This document shows, one piece after another, positions 12,601 through 23,061 of a DNA stretch of 64,000 nucleotides (its first letter is position 1; each line of letters starts with the position of its first letter). The stretch is from Microvelia longipes. Lineage: Eukaryota > Arthropoda > Insecta > Hemiptera > Veliidae. The DNA is taken from the NCBI GenBank assembly GCA_018340805.1, contig JACMZG010000008.1, positions 56,850,196 to 56,914,195 on the forward strand, given 5' to 3'. Made by a program: the position numbers and the translations under genes. Below the pieces are notes generated by a model, which saw only the letters and a list, made by a program, of their open reading frames with translations, ran no database searches and was not told the origin of the DNA.

Positions 12601-14137
12601 ATCAGAAGAGAGAAGGTGCCAAGACGACGAAAAGGGATAAACATGGGAATCCAGGGCTTCCTCTGGTTAGTCCAAAGAAATAACTTTTACATTTTTTTTA
12701 TTTTATAATTTCATTTCAAAAATTTAAAATTCCCCACTAATAATAATTTACATCAGGTATTATTAAACCCTGATATATATGCAATTTATTAAGGCCATAC
12801 AAAGACTGTAATATAGAACTTACTGTGTCATGCCCTAATTACGCTAAAAGTATAATATTCATTCTTCACACTTAATTTGCCCCTAATTATCATTATTATA
12901 ACGTGAACTACGAAGAACAAATTTCTTTCCTTTTTTAAGTCTTAATATTATTTACATGTATTTAGTTTACAGTGTTTAAGGGATAATACCAATGATATCA
13001 AAGATAAAAAGTTTAAAATTATAGATATCTATCATGTAAAACCGTATAAATAAATTGAATTTAACCATAAAAACACAATAAAATATCTAATAACAAAAAA
13101 TTAAATTAAACATCAGGAATACAACTGACTGCATTAAAATTAATGAAAAATTACTAAAATAATTTACATAAGGTATTAAAACCGAGATTATAATTTAAAT
13201 ATAAATTAGTTAATATAAATAAAAAAGTATTATTAAAATGCGATATAAATGTTAATAAACCATGCAAATAAGAGCATAATGAATTTGAAGGATATTGAGA
13301 CGGTTTGAGTGGGGGGGGGTATACTCGTGACCCCGCTTTATTTCACCCATTTTAGAGAATATCCTATTAAAATATTACAACCAGAAGTGTAAAAATACCC
13401 TCCTTTGCACACAAGACTGAATATTATGGTAATCCTTTACTATACTGGGGTAATTACACTTATACTTTGTTAAATATATATTTATTTAATACTTAATTTT
13501 TATTTTTGACCATCTAATAGCAAAAGTTAGCGTTTATAGGAGACGTTTTTAAATGCATTAAAAATAAACTACGTATTTATACATATAAAGTATTTATTAT
13601 TATTATTTTATATTTGGAGAATATAGAATATCATCATGCAAACTACAAATTTTATAGCCAAAATATAAAATAATTTAAATAAAGATATTATACTTTGTTA
13701 CTGTTTCTTTATTTCTAAAAAAATTCTTATTAATGTGACGCTTATAAGATTGTAACTGTTGAAATAATCTTTTCAAATAATAATTAATAATAAGTAGTTC
13801 TGATTACTTCAAGATATAAGCAAAATTATTTGCTCAACCAAGACACCTCTTACAAAGGGATTGAGAAGTAACAAAAATAAGTAGGCCAAAAATATTCTTA
13901 TAATGAGTACTCATTTCCCTCCCTTCCTCATTAAAAAAAAGAAATGGGTATCGTTTGTAAAAATAACAAATGTGAAACTAACTTTTTCTTATCAAAGGTT
14001 CACGTTTAAGCACCATCAGATCCATAAATTGGAAAAGGTGTTAGTGTCTGTATGTATATGAATGGAGGAGTAGATATTATGGACATAATACAGGTCAAGT
14101 GACTTCACTAATGCTAATGAAATATTTCACAGACATA
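12601..14137. other. unannotated AT-rich DNA
   Basis: An ATG at 12643 in good context reads MGIQGFLW up to a splice-donor-like GTTAGT at 12666. The resemblance to FEN1/EXO1-type N-termini is only five residues and I do not call an exon. A run of 9-10 G lies near 13310-13320. The remainder is featureless. Confidence 0.45.
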
Positions 14138-14500
14138 TACTACTAGAGGAGACAAACCCTATCTCAATACATTGATAGTTTTAAAACCTCTTTTCGGTAT
14201 TATAAGAGACGAAATGTAACCTCATTTTAGCCTTCTTCATTTGTGTGTTAAAATTATAATATTTTTTTAAGATGTGAGAATTTTTTTATGCGTGAGTATT
14301 TAACATTTTTTTTATAAATTATTTCACTTTGTAACCATTTTATTTTATATTTAATTTTTAAATTTTTATTTTAGTTTTTATTATTTTTTTAATTTATTGT
14401 ATTACAGAATTAAATGATAATAATGAAATTGGGCAATCGTGCAATCTTTATCGGCTTTCCCTATATTGTTTGTGTTTCCTTTTGTGTTTATAAATATTTT
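14138..14500 (+). mobile_element. MITE (CTAGAGG family), left part of an interrupted copy
   Basis: CTAGAGGAG followed by CCTATCTCAATACATTGA, ATGTAACCTCATT and CTATATTGTTTGTGTTT match, in order, the full copies at 28.0 and 30.4 kb. The right end of the same kind of element appears at 15757-15835, so this copy seems split by about 1.25 kb of inserted sequence that includes 5S-repeat copy 3. Confidence 0.6.
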
Positions 14501-14850
14501 ATAAAACTGGGTGGACCAAAAGTCTCCCCCCTCTCTTTAATTTTGAACCTAGACATACGTTAATGAAACTTTGGTACTACACTTTTGTGTGCAGGGAATA
14601 ACATTCGAGTTGTGTGTTAACCAAGGATGTACCATTCTATGCCGGATTCTGCGCGAAAAAAGTAAATCAGAAGATAATCTTTTATTGAGCTTTTTGGGTG
14701 CTTAAGATGAATGCAAAAATTGTTGTCACATGCATTTCTTACATAAGACCACTATTTGCCAAAATAGTTGTCATAGAAAAAATTGCAAAATATCTTGCAT
14801 TCATCTATAAACCTAAACAGCTCTATAATAGTTTACTTTTCAATTCCTTT

Positions 14851-15540
14851 TTACTTTTTCTCATTTATAGGAAAAGTATTGTGTTTGCAAAAAATCCAAA
14901 ACCGGGATGAAAACGGAATTGTGCGTTTCAGGCATTTTTAAGGTCTCCTGAGTGGTTTTTGCAAAGTTGTTTGTCTGTGTGTTTGTGTGTCTGTTATCAT
15001 CGTAGCGCCCAGTGTATTTATACTAAAGAGTTGAAATTTTGTACAAGAATCAGTCTACTGATTTTGTTGTGCTATTCGGAAAATATTTTCTTATGACGTC
15101 AATAATGACAGAAAAAATTTCGAAAAATCATGAAACACAAAAATGATGCAATCTGATTGAAATTCAACACGCATGTATAAGACTAACATATGTGCTAAGT
15201 TTCATTTCATTATCAGCATTAGTTTATCAAATGATTTGTATAAGTTTTTTAAAAAAATGTAAAAAATCAGAAAATATGTAAATTAAGTTAAAATTTTGTA
15301 CCAATGTACCCCTTGACGTAATAAATAAGTGTACTAAGTTTTATTATAATACAACAAGTCCATCTATAATTTTTGGTGAATCATAAAAGTTAAGTAGCAA
15401 CGAGCGTATTCAGTGCCTGGATGAGGGACCACCGGTAATGAAACGAATGTATTTACTATCTGAGGACGAAGCGAAGCGAAGCGAGTTAGAAGCAATGAGG
15501 AAATAGAGTAATGAGGAAAAGTTCCGAGGTACTCCGCACC
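14851..15540 (+). repeat. 5S-containing repeat, copy 3
   Basis: Nearly full plus-strand copy. In order: terminus TTTTCTCATTTATAGGAAAAG, TTGCAAAAAATCCAAAACCG, the CTGTTATCATCGTAG motif, the CATTATCAGCATTAG motif, the 5S-like segment (15380-15440, with GTTAAG...CAGTGCCTGGATGAG), a GCGAA-expanded hairpin at about 15462-15485, and the end TGAGGAAAAGTTCCGAGGTA. It lies inside a MITE and faces copy 4 on the other strand. Confidence 0.85.
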
Positions 15541-15756
15541 CAATTTTTGTATTCTTTTTTTTACAAAATCTGGTGTTGAATAGGATACACGAAGTTAAAT
15601 AAACCTTCAAAGAAATTTTCTTAATAGAAAAATAGTACCCCAAGTTTTATTAATTCATGTGAAATGGTTCCGAAATTTAAGAGAAGGGGGACTTTTAAAG
15701 GTACCCTTTATAAGTTACTGTAAGTGTGTCAAGTCATAATCGTTTCTTTTAATAAT

Positions 15757-15835
15757 TAAAGGCGTTCAGGTTATAATTTTAATGTTCCAAAATCCATCCG
15801 ATAAAGCTCCTCTAGTAATCATATCTCTAGGTGAA
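15757..15835 (+). mobile_element. MITE (CTAGAGG family), right end
   Basis: Contains TTCAGGTTA, ATGTTCCAAAATCCATCC and the terminal GCTCCTCTAGTAATCATAT, matching the 3' ends of the copies at 28.3 and 30.6 kb. Probably the other half of the element that begins at 14138. Confidence 0.6.
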
Positions 15836-16694
15836 ACTTTGAAAAATTTGAAAAAGTAAAATCTTACTTGAGGAAGAACTGATCTACTACTGTGGCGTCT
15901 AATAACGACGCCCATTTTGACGCACTTCAATATGAAATACGTTGAAATATTTTTTGATAAAAATTATTTCTTGTGCTAGTTAAATGTGTTATGTGGCATG
16001 CAAGACGTCAACCACATCTGTGGTTATCACAGTTTTCGAGATATTCAAAATTGATATGCACAAAGTTATAAAAAGACAGCATTTTAATATCTCGACGACT
16101 TTTCTCAAGTTTTTCCAACTTTTGAAAAAATAGTTATATATTGTTTTAATGATAATTTGCTTATTATAAATTCTACGGCAATTTTTGCATTGTCACTAAA
16201 ACTGCTGATGTCATCAGGTTTAAAGAGTTATAAAAAAGTCATTTTAAAATCAGAAATACGATTCATCAATTAGGAGTGGATTGATAAACGGGACAGATGG
16301 TAGTACTTTCTTGTGGAGTCGAAAGCAATAAACTTTGTTTTCGAACTCTTAAGAAATTAATGGTCTATAAGAGACGTTGTGTTTGATAAAGAAGAAGTTA
16401 AGAAGAAATTAAATTTTTATTACAAGTTTAGGTATTGATTTTCATAGCTCCTATAATTTCTTTAATGGCGGTTATAAACATTAAAGTTAAAGCGAAAATG
16501 GTATATGATTATGTTATGAGGCTGTAAAATTTATATTTGTAGCCTGCATTCAATATGAACTGAGTTAGACAAAGTTAAAATATTAAGTAACCCCAAAATA
16601 AGTTTTTCTGTTATAAGTGAATACTTCATAGGAAGATATCGTAAGTGCGTCTGTTTGTATATGTAATAAAGCTAACTTGGTTGGTCTCATAGGT
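15836..16694. other. unannotated AT-rich DNA
   Basis: No gene or known repeat recognised. Stops are frequent in every frame. Confidence 0.5.
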
Positions 16695-16835
16695 AGTCCA
16701 TTACCTAGTTTTGGCCCATAACAAAGAGGCTGAATCAGATCAGAGAAATCTGATGAAGAGATGAGGTTAGGTCTGACGTCAAAAGAGAGGTTACTTTCGA
16801 AAACCTGTGTCTTAAGGTTATGTTTTCAACATAGT
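16695..16835. repeat. left arm of a 2.6-kb-spaced inverted repeat
   Basis: TAGTTTTGGCCCATAACAAA, GAGGCTGAATCAGATCAGAG and GGTTAGGTCTGACG recur in inverted orientation at 19185-19290. The unit GTGTCTTAAGGTTATG at about 16807-16822 recurs inverted in the 32-bp array at 18964-19123. The pair encloses 5S-repeat copy 4. Confidence 0.75.
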
Positions 16836-17489
16836 GAAATATTTTTTTTTATTTTCTGGTTAATTTATGTCGAAATAAGGTCTAAAATTATTCTGAATTG
16901 ACAATTTCTTATGGGTTTAATGAAAATGAGTCAAAATATAGATGTACTAAATGTAATATTCGTGTGTTACAACGACGGATCATTTTTTTGTAAAATGTCA
17001 ACAAACATTGTCTATTATAAAACACAATTTTAATCGATGGTAACAACTTATTTGTAATAAATTTTAGTACAAAATTTTGTCTGTAAATTCATCACGTAAA
17101 ACGTTATTTACGTTAATAATAATAATAATAAATGTGATAGTTACAAAAACTTAAATAACTTTTGACAAAATGAAAGTAAAAAAAACATTTTGTGCTTAAA
17201 TTTATTACTAAATCACTGCCTTTAAAAATAAGGTATTACCATCAATAAAAGACAAAGTTTGTTGAAATTTTGAAAAAAATGATCCTCGTCTTTTTAACTC
17301 GCCTATATCACTTTTAGCACATCAATATTTGATTCATATCATCAGATTTAATAAAAATCTATGATTAAATTTTCAATTGTCAACAATTTCGAATCGAATC
17401 GCCAATTGTCGAAATCTATTGACAATTGTCGAGTTAAAACATTTAAAACCTTATTTACAACATAGATTAGCCGGATAGTAAAATAATAA
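16836..17489. other. unannotated DNA inside the inverted arms
   Basis: AT-rich. The motif CAATTGTC is repeated several times at 17376-17432. A phrase ACATAGATTAGCCGG at 17461-17475 recurs as ACATAGATTAGCCAG near 19360. Confidence 0.5.
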
Positions 17490-18955
17490 GGTACGAGGTA
17501 CTCGGAACTTTTCCTCATCCATCGGATTCGCTACGTTCATCCTCCCTACTGGGGCTCGATTTGCTCGTCCTCAGGATATGAAATTCGTTAAATGTATACT
17601 GCAGCACCTCTTCAGACTCGCTTCGCTCGTACTCAGATAGTATATACATTCGATTTATTCGCAGCGGTAACCCATCCAGACACTGACCACGCTTGATGCT
17701 GTTTAACTTATTGATCTAACAAAAACCATAGATATACTTGTCGTATTGAAACAAAACTTAAAGTACTAATTTATTACGTAAAGGTATACACTTCGTAGCA
17801 ATTGTTTTGTTTATTATTCAAACTGTTGAAATTTAGTTTTTATAATTTTGGGTTTGAATTTTGGCGCCATTGATTTTTTGCAGGTTTGCTTGCTTTAATT
17901 TAGTTTGTTGATTAAGTTGGTAGCACTGTTTCCTTTGTAGGGAAGGGAGGTGTAACCAGTGAGGAGGTTCTGTTTGGCCAGAGTTTGGCCATGTGCTAAG
18001 TTTTGTTTGAGGCAAAGTTTAAGTTAATTACGGCTCCAACTTGATTGGATTAAGGTTGCCAGACCATTGTTAATGGATAGTTAGGCCCTGGTTCTTAGGG
18101 CATTGTTGCTGCTGGTCATATTAGTTACTGACCACTAATTTAGTAAACTGTCGTGATGCTGTCAGGTTAGACCCAACCAGTTTAGTTTTGGGTAATCCCA
18201 GCATAAGATCTGCTGTGGGTTGCAGTATCACTCCTAAATAAACCTTCGTCTACCATTTTCCAAAGGGTCTGACCTCTGTGCGTCTAGTAAATATTGTTTA
18301 CCTTTTTGTGTTTTATTACCTTACCTCTTCCCTGGTTCATACTTACCGATGTTTTCACAAATGGAGTGGCGCCTATAAAATTGACGTCCCTTAAGATCTG
18401 GTCAGGTTGGAAATGGTTAATCTTAACGACGGCCCTATTAGTGTTACCGACTGAGTTGGGCAAACCTTGCAACCTTATATTTCTCATTTGGGCTACAACT
18501 TGTACTAAATTTTAACTCAATTAGATTGTTTTCCCTTTTTTTACAATTTTTAAAAATTGAACACAAGTCACTTGAACTAATGCTGATAATAAGATGAAAC
18601 GTAGCGTACGATAAAATGCATGCGTAGTTCCAATCCGATCGCAAAATTTGTCTGCGTTTTATGATTTTTCGATTTTTTTTCTGACTAATTGTGGCGGGTT
18701 AATGACGTCATAAAAATTATTTTCCTAATAACACAACTGCAGTGGTAGACTAATTTTGTACAAAGTTTCAACTCTCTAGCATAAATACACTAGGAGCTAA
18801 GATGATAATAGACACTCACACACACGTACAGACAGACAACTTTGTGAAAATCATTTAGGAGCCTTAAAAACACATGAAACGAATAATTCCGGTGACATCC
18901 CGGTTTCGAATTTTTTTGCAAACACAATAATTTTCCTATATACTGTAGATATGAG
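17490..18955 (-). repeat. 5S-containing repeat, copy 4, split by an LTR
   Basis: Minus-strand copy whose two parts are 17490-17793 and 18498-18955. The low-coordinate part carries three GA/GCGNAGC-type hairpins (17524-17542 with stem GGAT/ATCC, 17551-17569, 17614-17632) and the 5S-like segment (17660-17716). The high-coordinate part carries CTGATAATAAGATG, CTAGCATAAATACACTAG, CATCCCGGTTTCG and the palindromic terminus. The two parts join exactly once the inserted LTR and one target copy are removed. Confidence 0.9.
17790..18501. mobile_element. solo LTR with 4-bp target duplication
   Basis: The 704-bp insert 17794-18497 starts CGTAGC and ends GCTACA, which gives the usual TG...CA LTR ends if the first base has mutated (TGTAGC/GCTACA). 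It is flanked by ACTT on both sides (17790-17793, 18498-18501). A polyadenylation-like AATAAA is at about 18236-18241. There is no internal domain, so this looks like a solo LTR left by recombination; a 4-bp duplication fits Ty3/gypsy-type integration. Open frames within it on both strands are incidental. Confidence 0.75.
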
Positions 18956-18963
18956 TTGAAAAC

Positions 18964-19123
18964 ATAACCTTAAGACACAGATTTTCATAAGATACTTAAC
19001 CTTTAGACACAGAATTTTATAAGATACATAACCTTAAGACACAGATTTTTATAAGATACATAACCTTTAGACACACAATTTCATAAGATCCATTACCTTA
19101 AGATACAGATTTTATAAGGGATG
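18964..19123. repeat. 32-bp tandem array, 5 units
   Basis: Units start at 18964, 18996, 19028, 19060 and 19092, exactly 32 bp apart. Odd units carry CCTTAAGA and even units CCTTTAGA, so the array has a 64-bp higher-order pattern. A single inverted unit lies at 16807-16822 in the other inverted arm. Confidence 0.95.
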
Positions 19124-19295
19124 TATAAGAGCACCCTGCATCCTGAAAATCCATGTTTTTTGTTAAAAAATTTTGTAACAAAAAACTATCGTCAGACCTA
19201 ACCTATCCATTAATCAGATTTTTCTGATCTAATTCAGCCTCTTTGTTATAGGCCAAAACTAGCTACTAGACTAGCTAATAGACAAAACTAGTTTG
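19124..19295. repeat. right arm of the inverted repeat
   Basis: CGTCAGACCTAACC, CTGATCTAATTCAGCCTC and TTTGTTATAGGCCAAAACTA are the inverse of 16695-16790. The right arm is longer because of the 32-bp expansion next to it. Confidence 0.75.
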
Positions 19296-20380
19296 CTACA
19301 TTTCATTTCAAATCCATGTCAATTGTTGATTCAAAACATTCTTAGACCTAACTGTAACATAGATTAGCCAGAGGATAAACAAACTAATTTTAACAGTAAA
19401 TAATATAAATAAACATAATATATTTTAACAGTGTTAAAATCATTACCAGTTTCCGAATCATGACACGGGTTCCCGAAAGCAACTTCCCTTATGACACAGG
19501 CCTAACCTGGTTAATTATTATCTAATATTATTATTTTGACGCCACAGTTGTATAAGACCTTAAGTTTTATTTAGTGATTTTAGTGTCACTTGATGGAGCG
19601 AATACCAACAGGTAGTATTTAATAAACTTTAAAACGGTAGCGATATGTTAATACTTGGATATATTCAATTTTTAAGATCGTCCTACAGCTTAATAAAGTT
19701 TATACTTATTAGGGCTTTAGAAGATATTATTTTCCCATATTTAAAAGTAAAAAAACACCTCCGTATGTACTTTACAAACTTTTTATGATTCTCGGAAAAA
19801 TTAATTTTAATCGCTTTTGACAGTAAAATATGTGCCACTATGAGTCTCATCTAAAATACAATTTTAATTAAAGGATAATTTAAATAATTTAAACAAATTA
19901 AAAATTTGAATCCTCTTTTTATATACTTTTTACTCTTTTAATATTAAAAACACATTCAGGAAAAGATGAAAGAATTCAAAGGAAGATTATTGTATAATCT
20001 CCACGGTGAAATTTTTATAAAAACCTTTTTTACATAAAAGCTTTTTTAAATAAAATATATAATTGGAGCTTTCTTTAATAAATAGGGAGGGGAGGTTTAA
20101 ATTAAAAAAATTAAAACAGGAGAAAAAGCATTCATAATTAATATTAAATTGCTATGATGAGCTGTATTTAATTATTAGTTACAAGGTTAAGCACATTAAA
20201 ATATTTATCTTTGAAAGTGAAAACCTAAAAATAAAAATTTAATAAAAAATAAAATTAAAGGCCTGCATTTGGACCTTAAAATATCGCGCTAGCTACAAGT
20301 GGTTGAAGTCTTTTTGCAGTCGGAACATTTTAAACTAACAAAATATTTAATTGCATTTAACCAAAATTCGTCAGGCTGTA
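19296..20380. other. unannotated AT-rich DNA
   Basis: No gene or RNA recognised. A GC-richer patch lies at 19440-19520. Confidence 0.5.
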
Positions 20381-21048
20381 AGTGTGTCTATTATTATCGT
20401 AGATAATAATAGATTCCCTGTGGATTTATGATAGAGAGTTACAACTTCGTACAAAAATCAATCTATACATATAGTTGTGCTATTCGGAAAATGATGTTTT
20501 TAATACGTCACTAACCTCCAATAATGACTCAATGAATGAAAAATTCGAAATATCAAAAAACATGGAATGCGATCCAATTGTAGCATGTAGCCATGTATAA
20601 GACTAACATATGTGCCAAGTTTCATCCCATTATCAGCATTAGTTCAATTTTTATCGAATGACTTGTGTACGTTTTGTTTAAAAATTCGTAAAAAATCAGG
20701 AAATAATCTAATTGAGTTGAAATTTTGTACAAATGCATTCCTTCATATGATAAATAGGAACACTATTTAAAGGAAGTTTCGTTTTAATAAGACAACTATG
20801 TCTATGATTTTTGTTAGATCATAAAAGTTAAGCAGTATCGATCGTGGCCAGTGCCCGAAAGGCGGACCGGTGGGATTAAACAGATATATTTACTATCTAA
20901 GGAGGAGCGAAGCGAGTCCTAGGAAGTGTTGCAGTATACATTTAACGACTTGTACATTCTGAGGACGAGCGAAGCGAGTCCGAAGTAGAAAGGATGAGCG
21001 TAGCGAATCCAATGTGATAAGGAAAAGTTCAGAGGTACCTCGTACCCG
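20381..21048 (+). repeat. 5S-containing repeat, copy 5 (5' truncated)
   Basis: Plus-strand copy lacking the 5' terminal palindrome. The 5S-like segment is at 20816-20875, with the C-box part degraded (GTGCCCGAAAGGCGGACC). Three hairpins follow: GGAG/GTCC at 20901-20919 (one mismatch), GGAC/GTCC around GCGAAGC at 20963-20981, and GGAT/ATCC around GCGTAGC at 20992-21010. The end reads AAGGAAAAGTTCAGAGGTAC. Confidence 0.85.
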
Positions 21049-21839
21049 ATTTATTTTTTGGATATTTCGGGCATGTGCTTTATTCAAGAGCTATTTATTT
21101 TGTTGTATGTATAACCACTTTAAAATGATCAAGATGCCTTGCTGAGAAATAATTGTCATATTTACTGTGAAATAATACCCGGCAGATGAAATTCAATGTC
21201 GCGGCTAAGGAGCATTCTACCCATTCAGATCGTTTCAAATCAATATCACTGTTTTTTAAAAGATGCAAATCGCTTGGTTATAGTTCAGCCCTAATTAATC
21301 TGGATGGTCACTCATGTAAATGTCCTGTTGTTTTTTTATATTATTGTTTAATTTCTATCTCTAAAAAATTTGGGTAGATAAACTTACATGATTATAACAA
21401 TACACTGCAACACTATTCATTGTCAATTGATAATAATCGTATTATCCTAATCCGATATTGATTTGAATGTAATATAGTATAAAAATTAAGGTACAAAAAT
21501 GTTATTGTAGAGAGAGATGAATAGGATAGGATATGAATAGGATGGGAGCCAATTAGTGGGAGCTCAGTTACACTAAATGTTTTTTTTTTGGAACCATGTG
21601 GGCTAGCCCAGGTTAAGTAATAGTCGTAGGGATTTGTGTGGAAGAAACGTTTGTTTTATACTGGGGAAGTACGCACGACTTATAACTGGACCTTTTTATT
21701 TGTGATACTATAAACCGCGAAAAATTTGAAATCGATGGTCGAATAACAATATATGATCTTTACTATTACTTATTTATACCGCACGTATTTTTTTTTACGC
21801 ATCTTTTCTCTCTACATTCTCTTCTTTATAAGAATATTA
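21049..21839. other. unannotated DNA
   Basis: The 63-codon frame at 21186-21377 has no domain. The interval 21540-21730 is somewhat GC-richer, with no repeat match seen elsewhere in the window. Confidence 0.45.
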
Positions 21840-22189
21840 TTTTATTTTTATTGGTAATTTATAAATATTTAGATAAAAATAAAATAAAATAAAATATAAA
21901 AAATAAAAAGATAATAATTATAATTTATAAGTTTTATAAATAATAAATAAACAAACTGTATTTTTAATACAGTTATATTAATTTTAAATTTTTTTAAAAA
22001 TATAGTTAATTATTCTAATAATTATTGATTTTTAACAGGTTAGTGATAGATTCAGGTATTATTATTAGGTTAGTGATAAGTTGTAAGTATTATTAACATT
22101 TATGTGGTTAGTTAGGTTAGTATGTTTGTTAGTTACAGTCATTATTTTAGTGTTTTGTTTTCTTTGTGAAGAATTTTTGGCTTTTATTT
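21840..22189 (-). mobile_element. 3' untranslated end of the LINE
   Basis: Follows the RT frame on the minus strand. It contains a short repeated phrase (TATCACTAACCT, twice, at about 22033-22080) and then about 150 bases of nearly pure A/T. The exact 3' end and any target duplication are unclear. Confidence 0.4.
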
Positions 22190-23056
22190 TTAATTGGTGT
22201 TTTTGTCTGAGTCGTTTATTAAGTGCTGTTTGACTGTCTGTTTAAAAGTTTCTATTTTACTAATTTGTTTAATTTCTGTAGGTAAGTTGTTGTGAAGTAG
22301 AGCAGTTTGGTACATCCAGTGTCTTTGTCCTGTAGAGGTTTTCCTGTATGGTAGTCCATAGAGTCTTTGAGTCTCAGTCCTTGTAGTTCTTCCGTGACTC
22401 ACTGTAAGTAGTGTATGTTTGCCAGTCTTAATTCTGTTCAAGCAAGTATAGTCAAATAGTTGTTGAATCGGGAGTACGTTAAGTTCTCTGTAGAGTGGAA
22501 TACTATGTTTTGTCATATTTTTCTTCAGTAACGTCTTTATTAAAAGTTTTTGTGTAATGAAGACCTGGTTTTTAACTGTTTGAGAGGCTGCTCCCCATGC
22601 TAAAATACCATATTGTAATATAGATTCAACTAATCCATAGGACACAGCTTTCATTTGATTTATAGTACAGAAGTCCCTTAGCTTTCTAAATATGTAAACA
22701 ATTTGTCGAAGTCTAGTTGTTAGTATAGTCAAGTGAGGTTTCCAATTTAAATGTTGGTCTATAGTAATACCTAAATATTTGGCAGTTTTAGCTTTTCTTA
22801 TTTTCAGGGCATGTACACGTTGTATTACTTCTTGAAGAAGCTCTACATTGTAGGGAATGGATTTTTAATGTTTCGATGTGAGGTTGTCCAGTCGAATACA
22901 GTGAGAATGTTAGAAAAATGGTTTTGTTAGTACTTAAGGTAAGTTCGTTATCGTCTAGTTTTCGTCTGTTTTCTATTACTTGTCTAATGTCCGTAAATGA
23001 GTTTGTCGATGCTAGTACTAGTGCGTCATCTGCAAAGCATATTATTTTTACATTTT
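22190..23056 (-). pseudogene. non-LTR retrotransposon reverse transcriptase, 5' truncated
   Basis: Read on the minus strand from 23056, the frame contains KIICFADDALVLAS, the catalytic FADD box (palm, YADD equivalent), then ELTLSTNKT. After one frameshift near 22850 it continues with AKTAKYLGITIDQHLNWKPH and, in the final 180-codon frame, ESILQYGILAWGAAS and a C-terminal region ending at 22190. This order (FADD, KYLGI/NWxxH, YG..WG) is that of the RT palm/thumb and C-terminal part of Jockey-like/CR1-like LINEs. Endonuclease and fingers are missing. The 5' break adjoins a foldback 5S repeat. Inactive, because truncated and frameshifted. Confidence 0.9.
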
Positions 23057-23061
23057 TATAG

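Noticed and set aside
14698..14910. Open frame sharing 'YRK.IVFAK...KP' with frames at 57367-57549, 43816-44016 and 33975-34160
   Set aside because: The shared peptide comes from the 5' terminus of the 5S-containing repeat read in various frames; not a conserved protein.
18284..18515. Overlapping open frames on both strands of 67-73 codons
   Set aside because: They lie inside the solo LTR and oppose each other; no domain, no gene.
18964..19123. CRISPR-like array (32-bp spacing)
   Set aside because: The 32-bp units are fully repeated with no unique spacers, and the context is eukaryotic.
22030..22120. Telomeric (TTAGG)n repeat
   Set aside because: TTAG phrases are scattered and irregular; they belong to the LINE 3' region.
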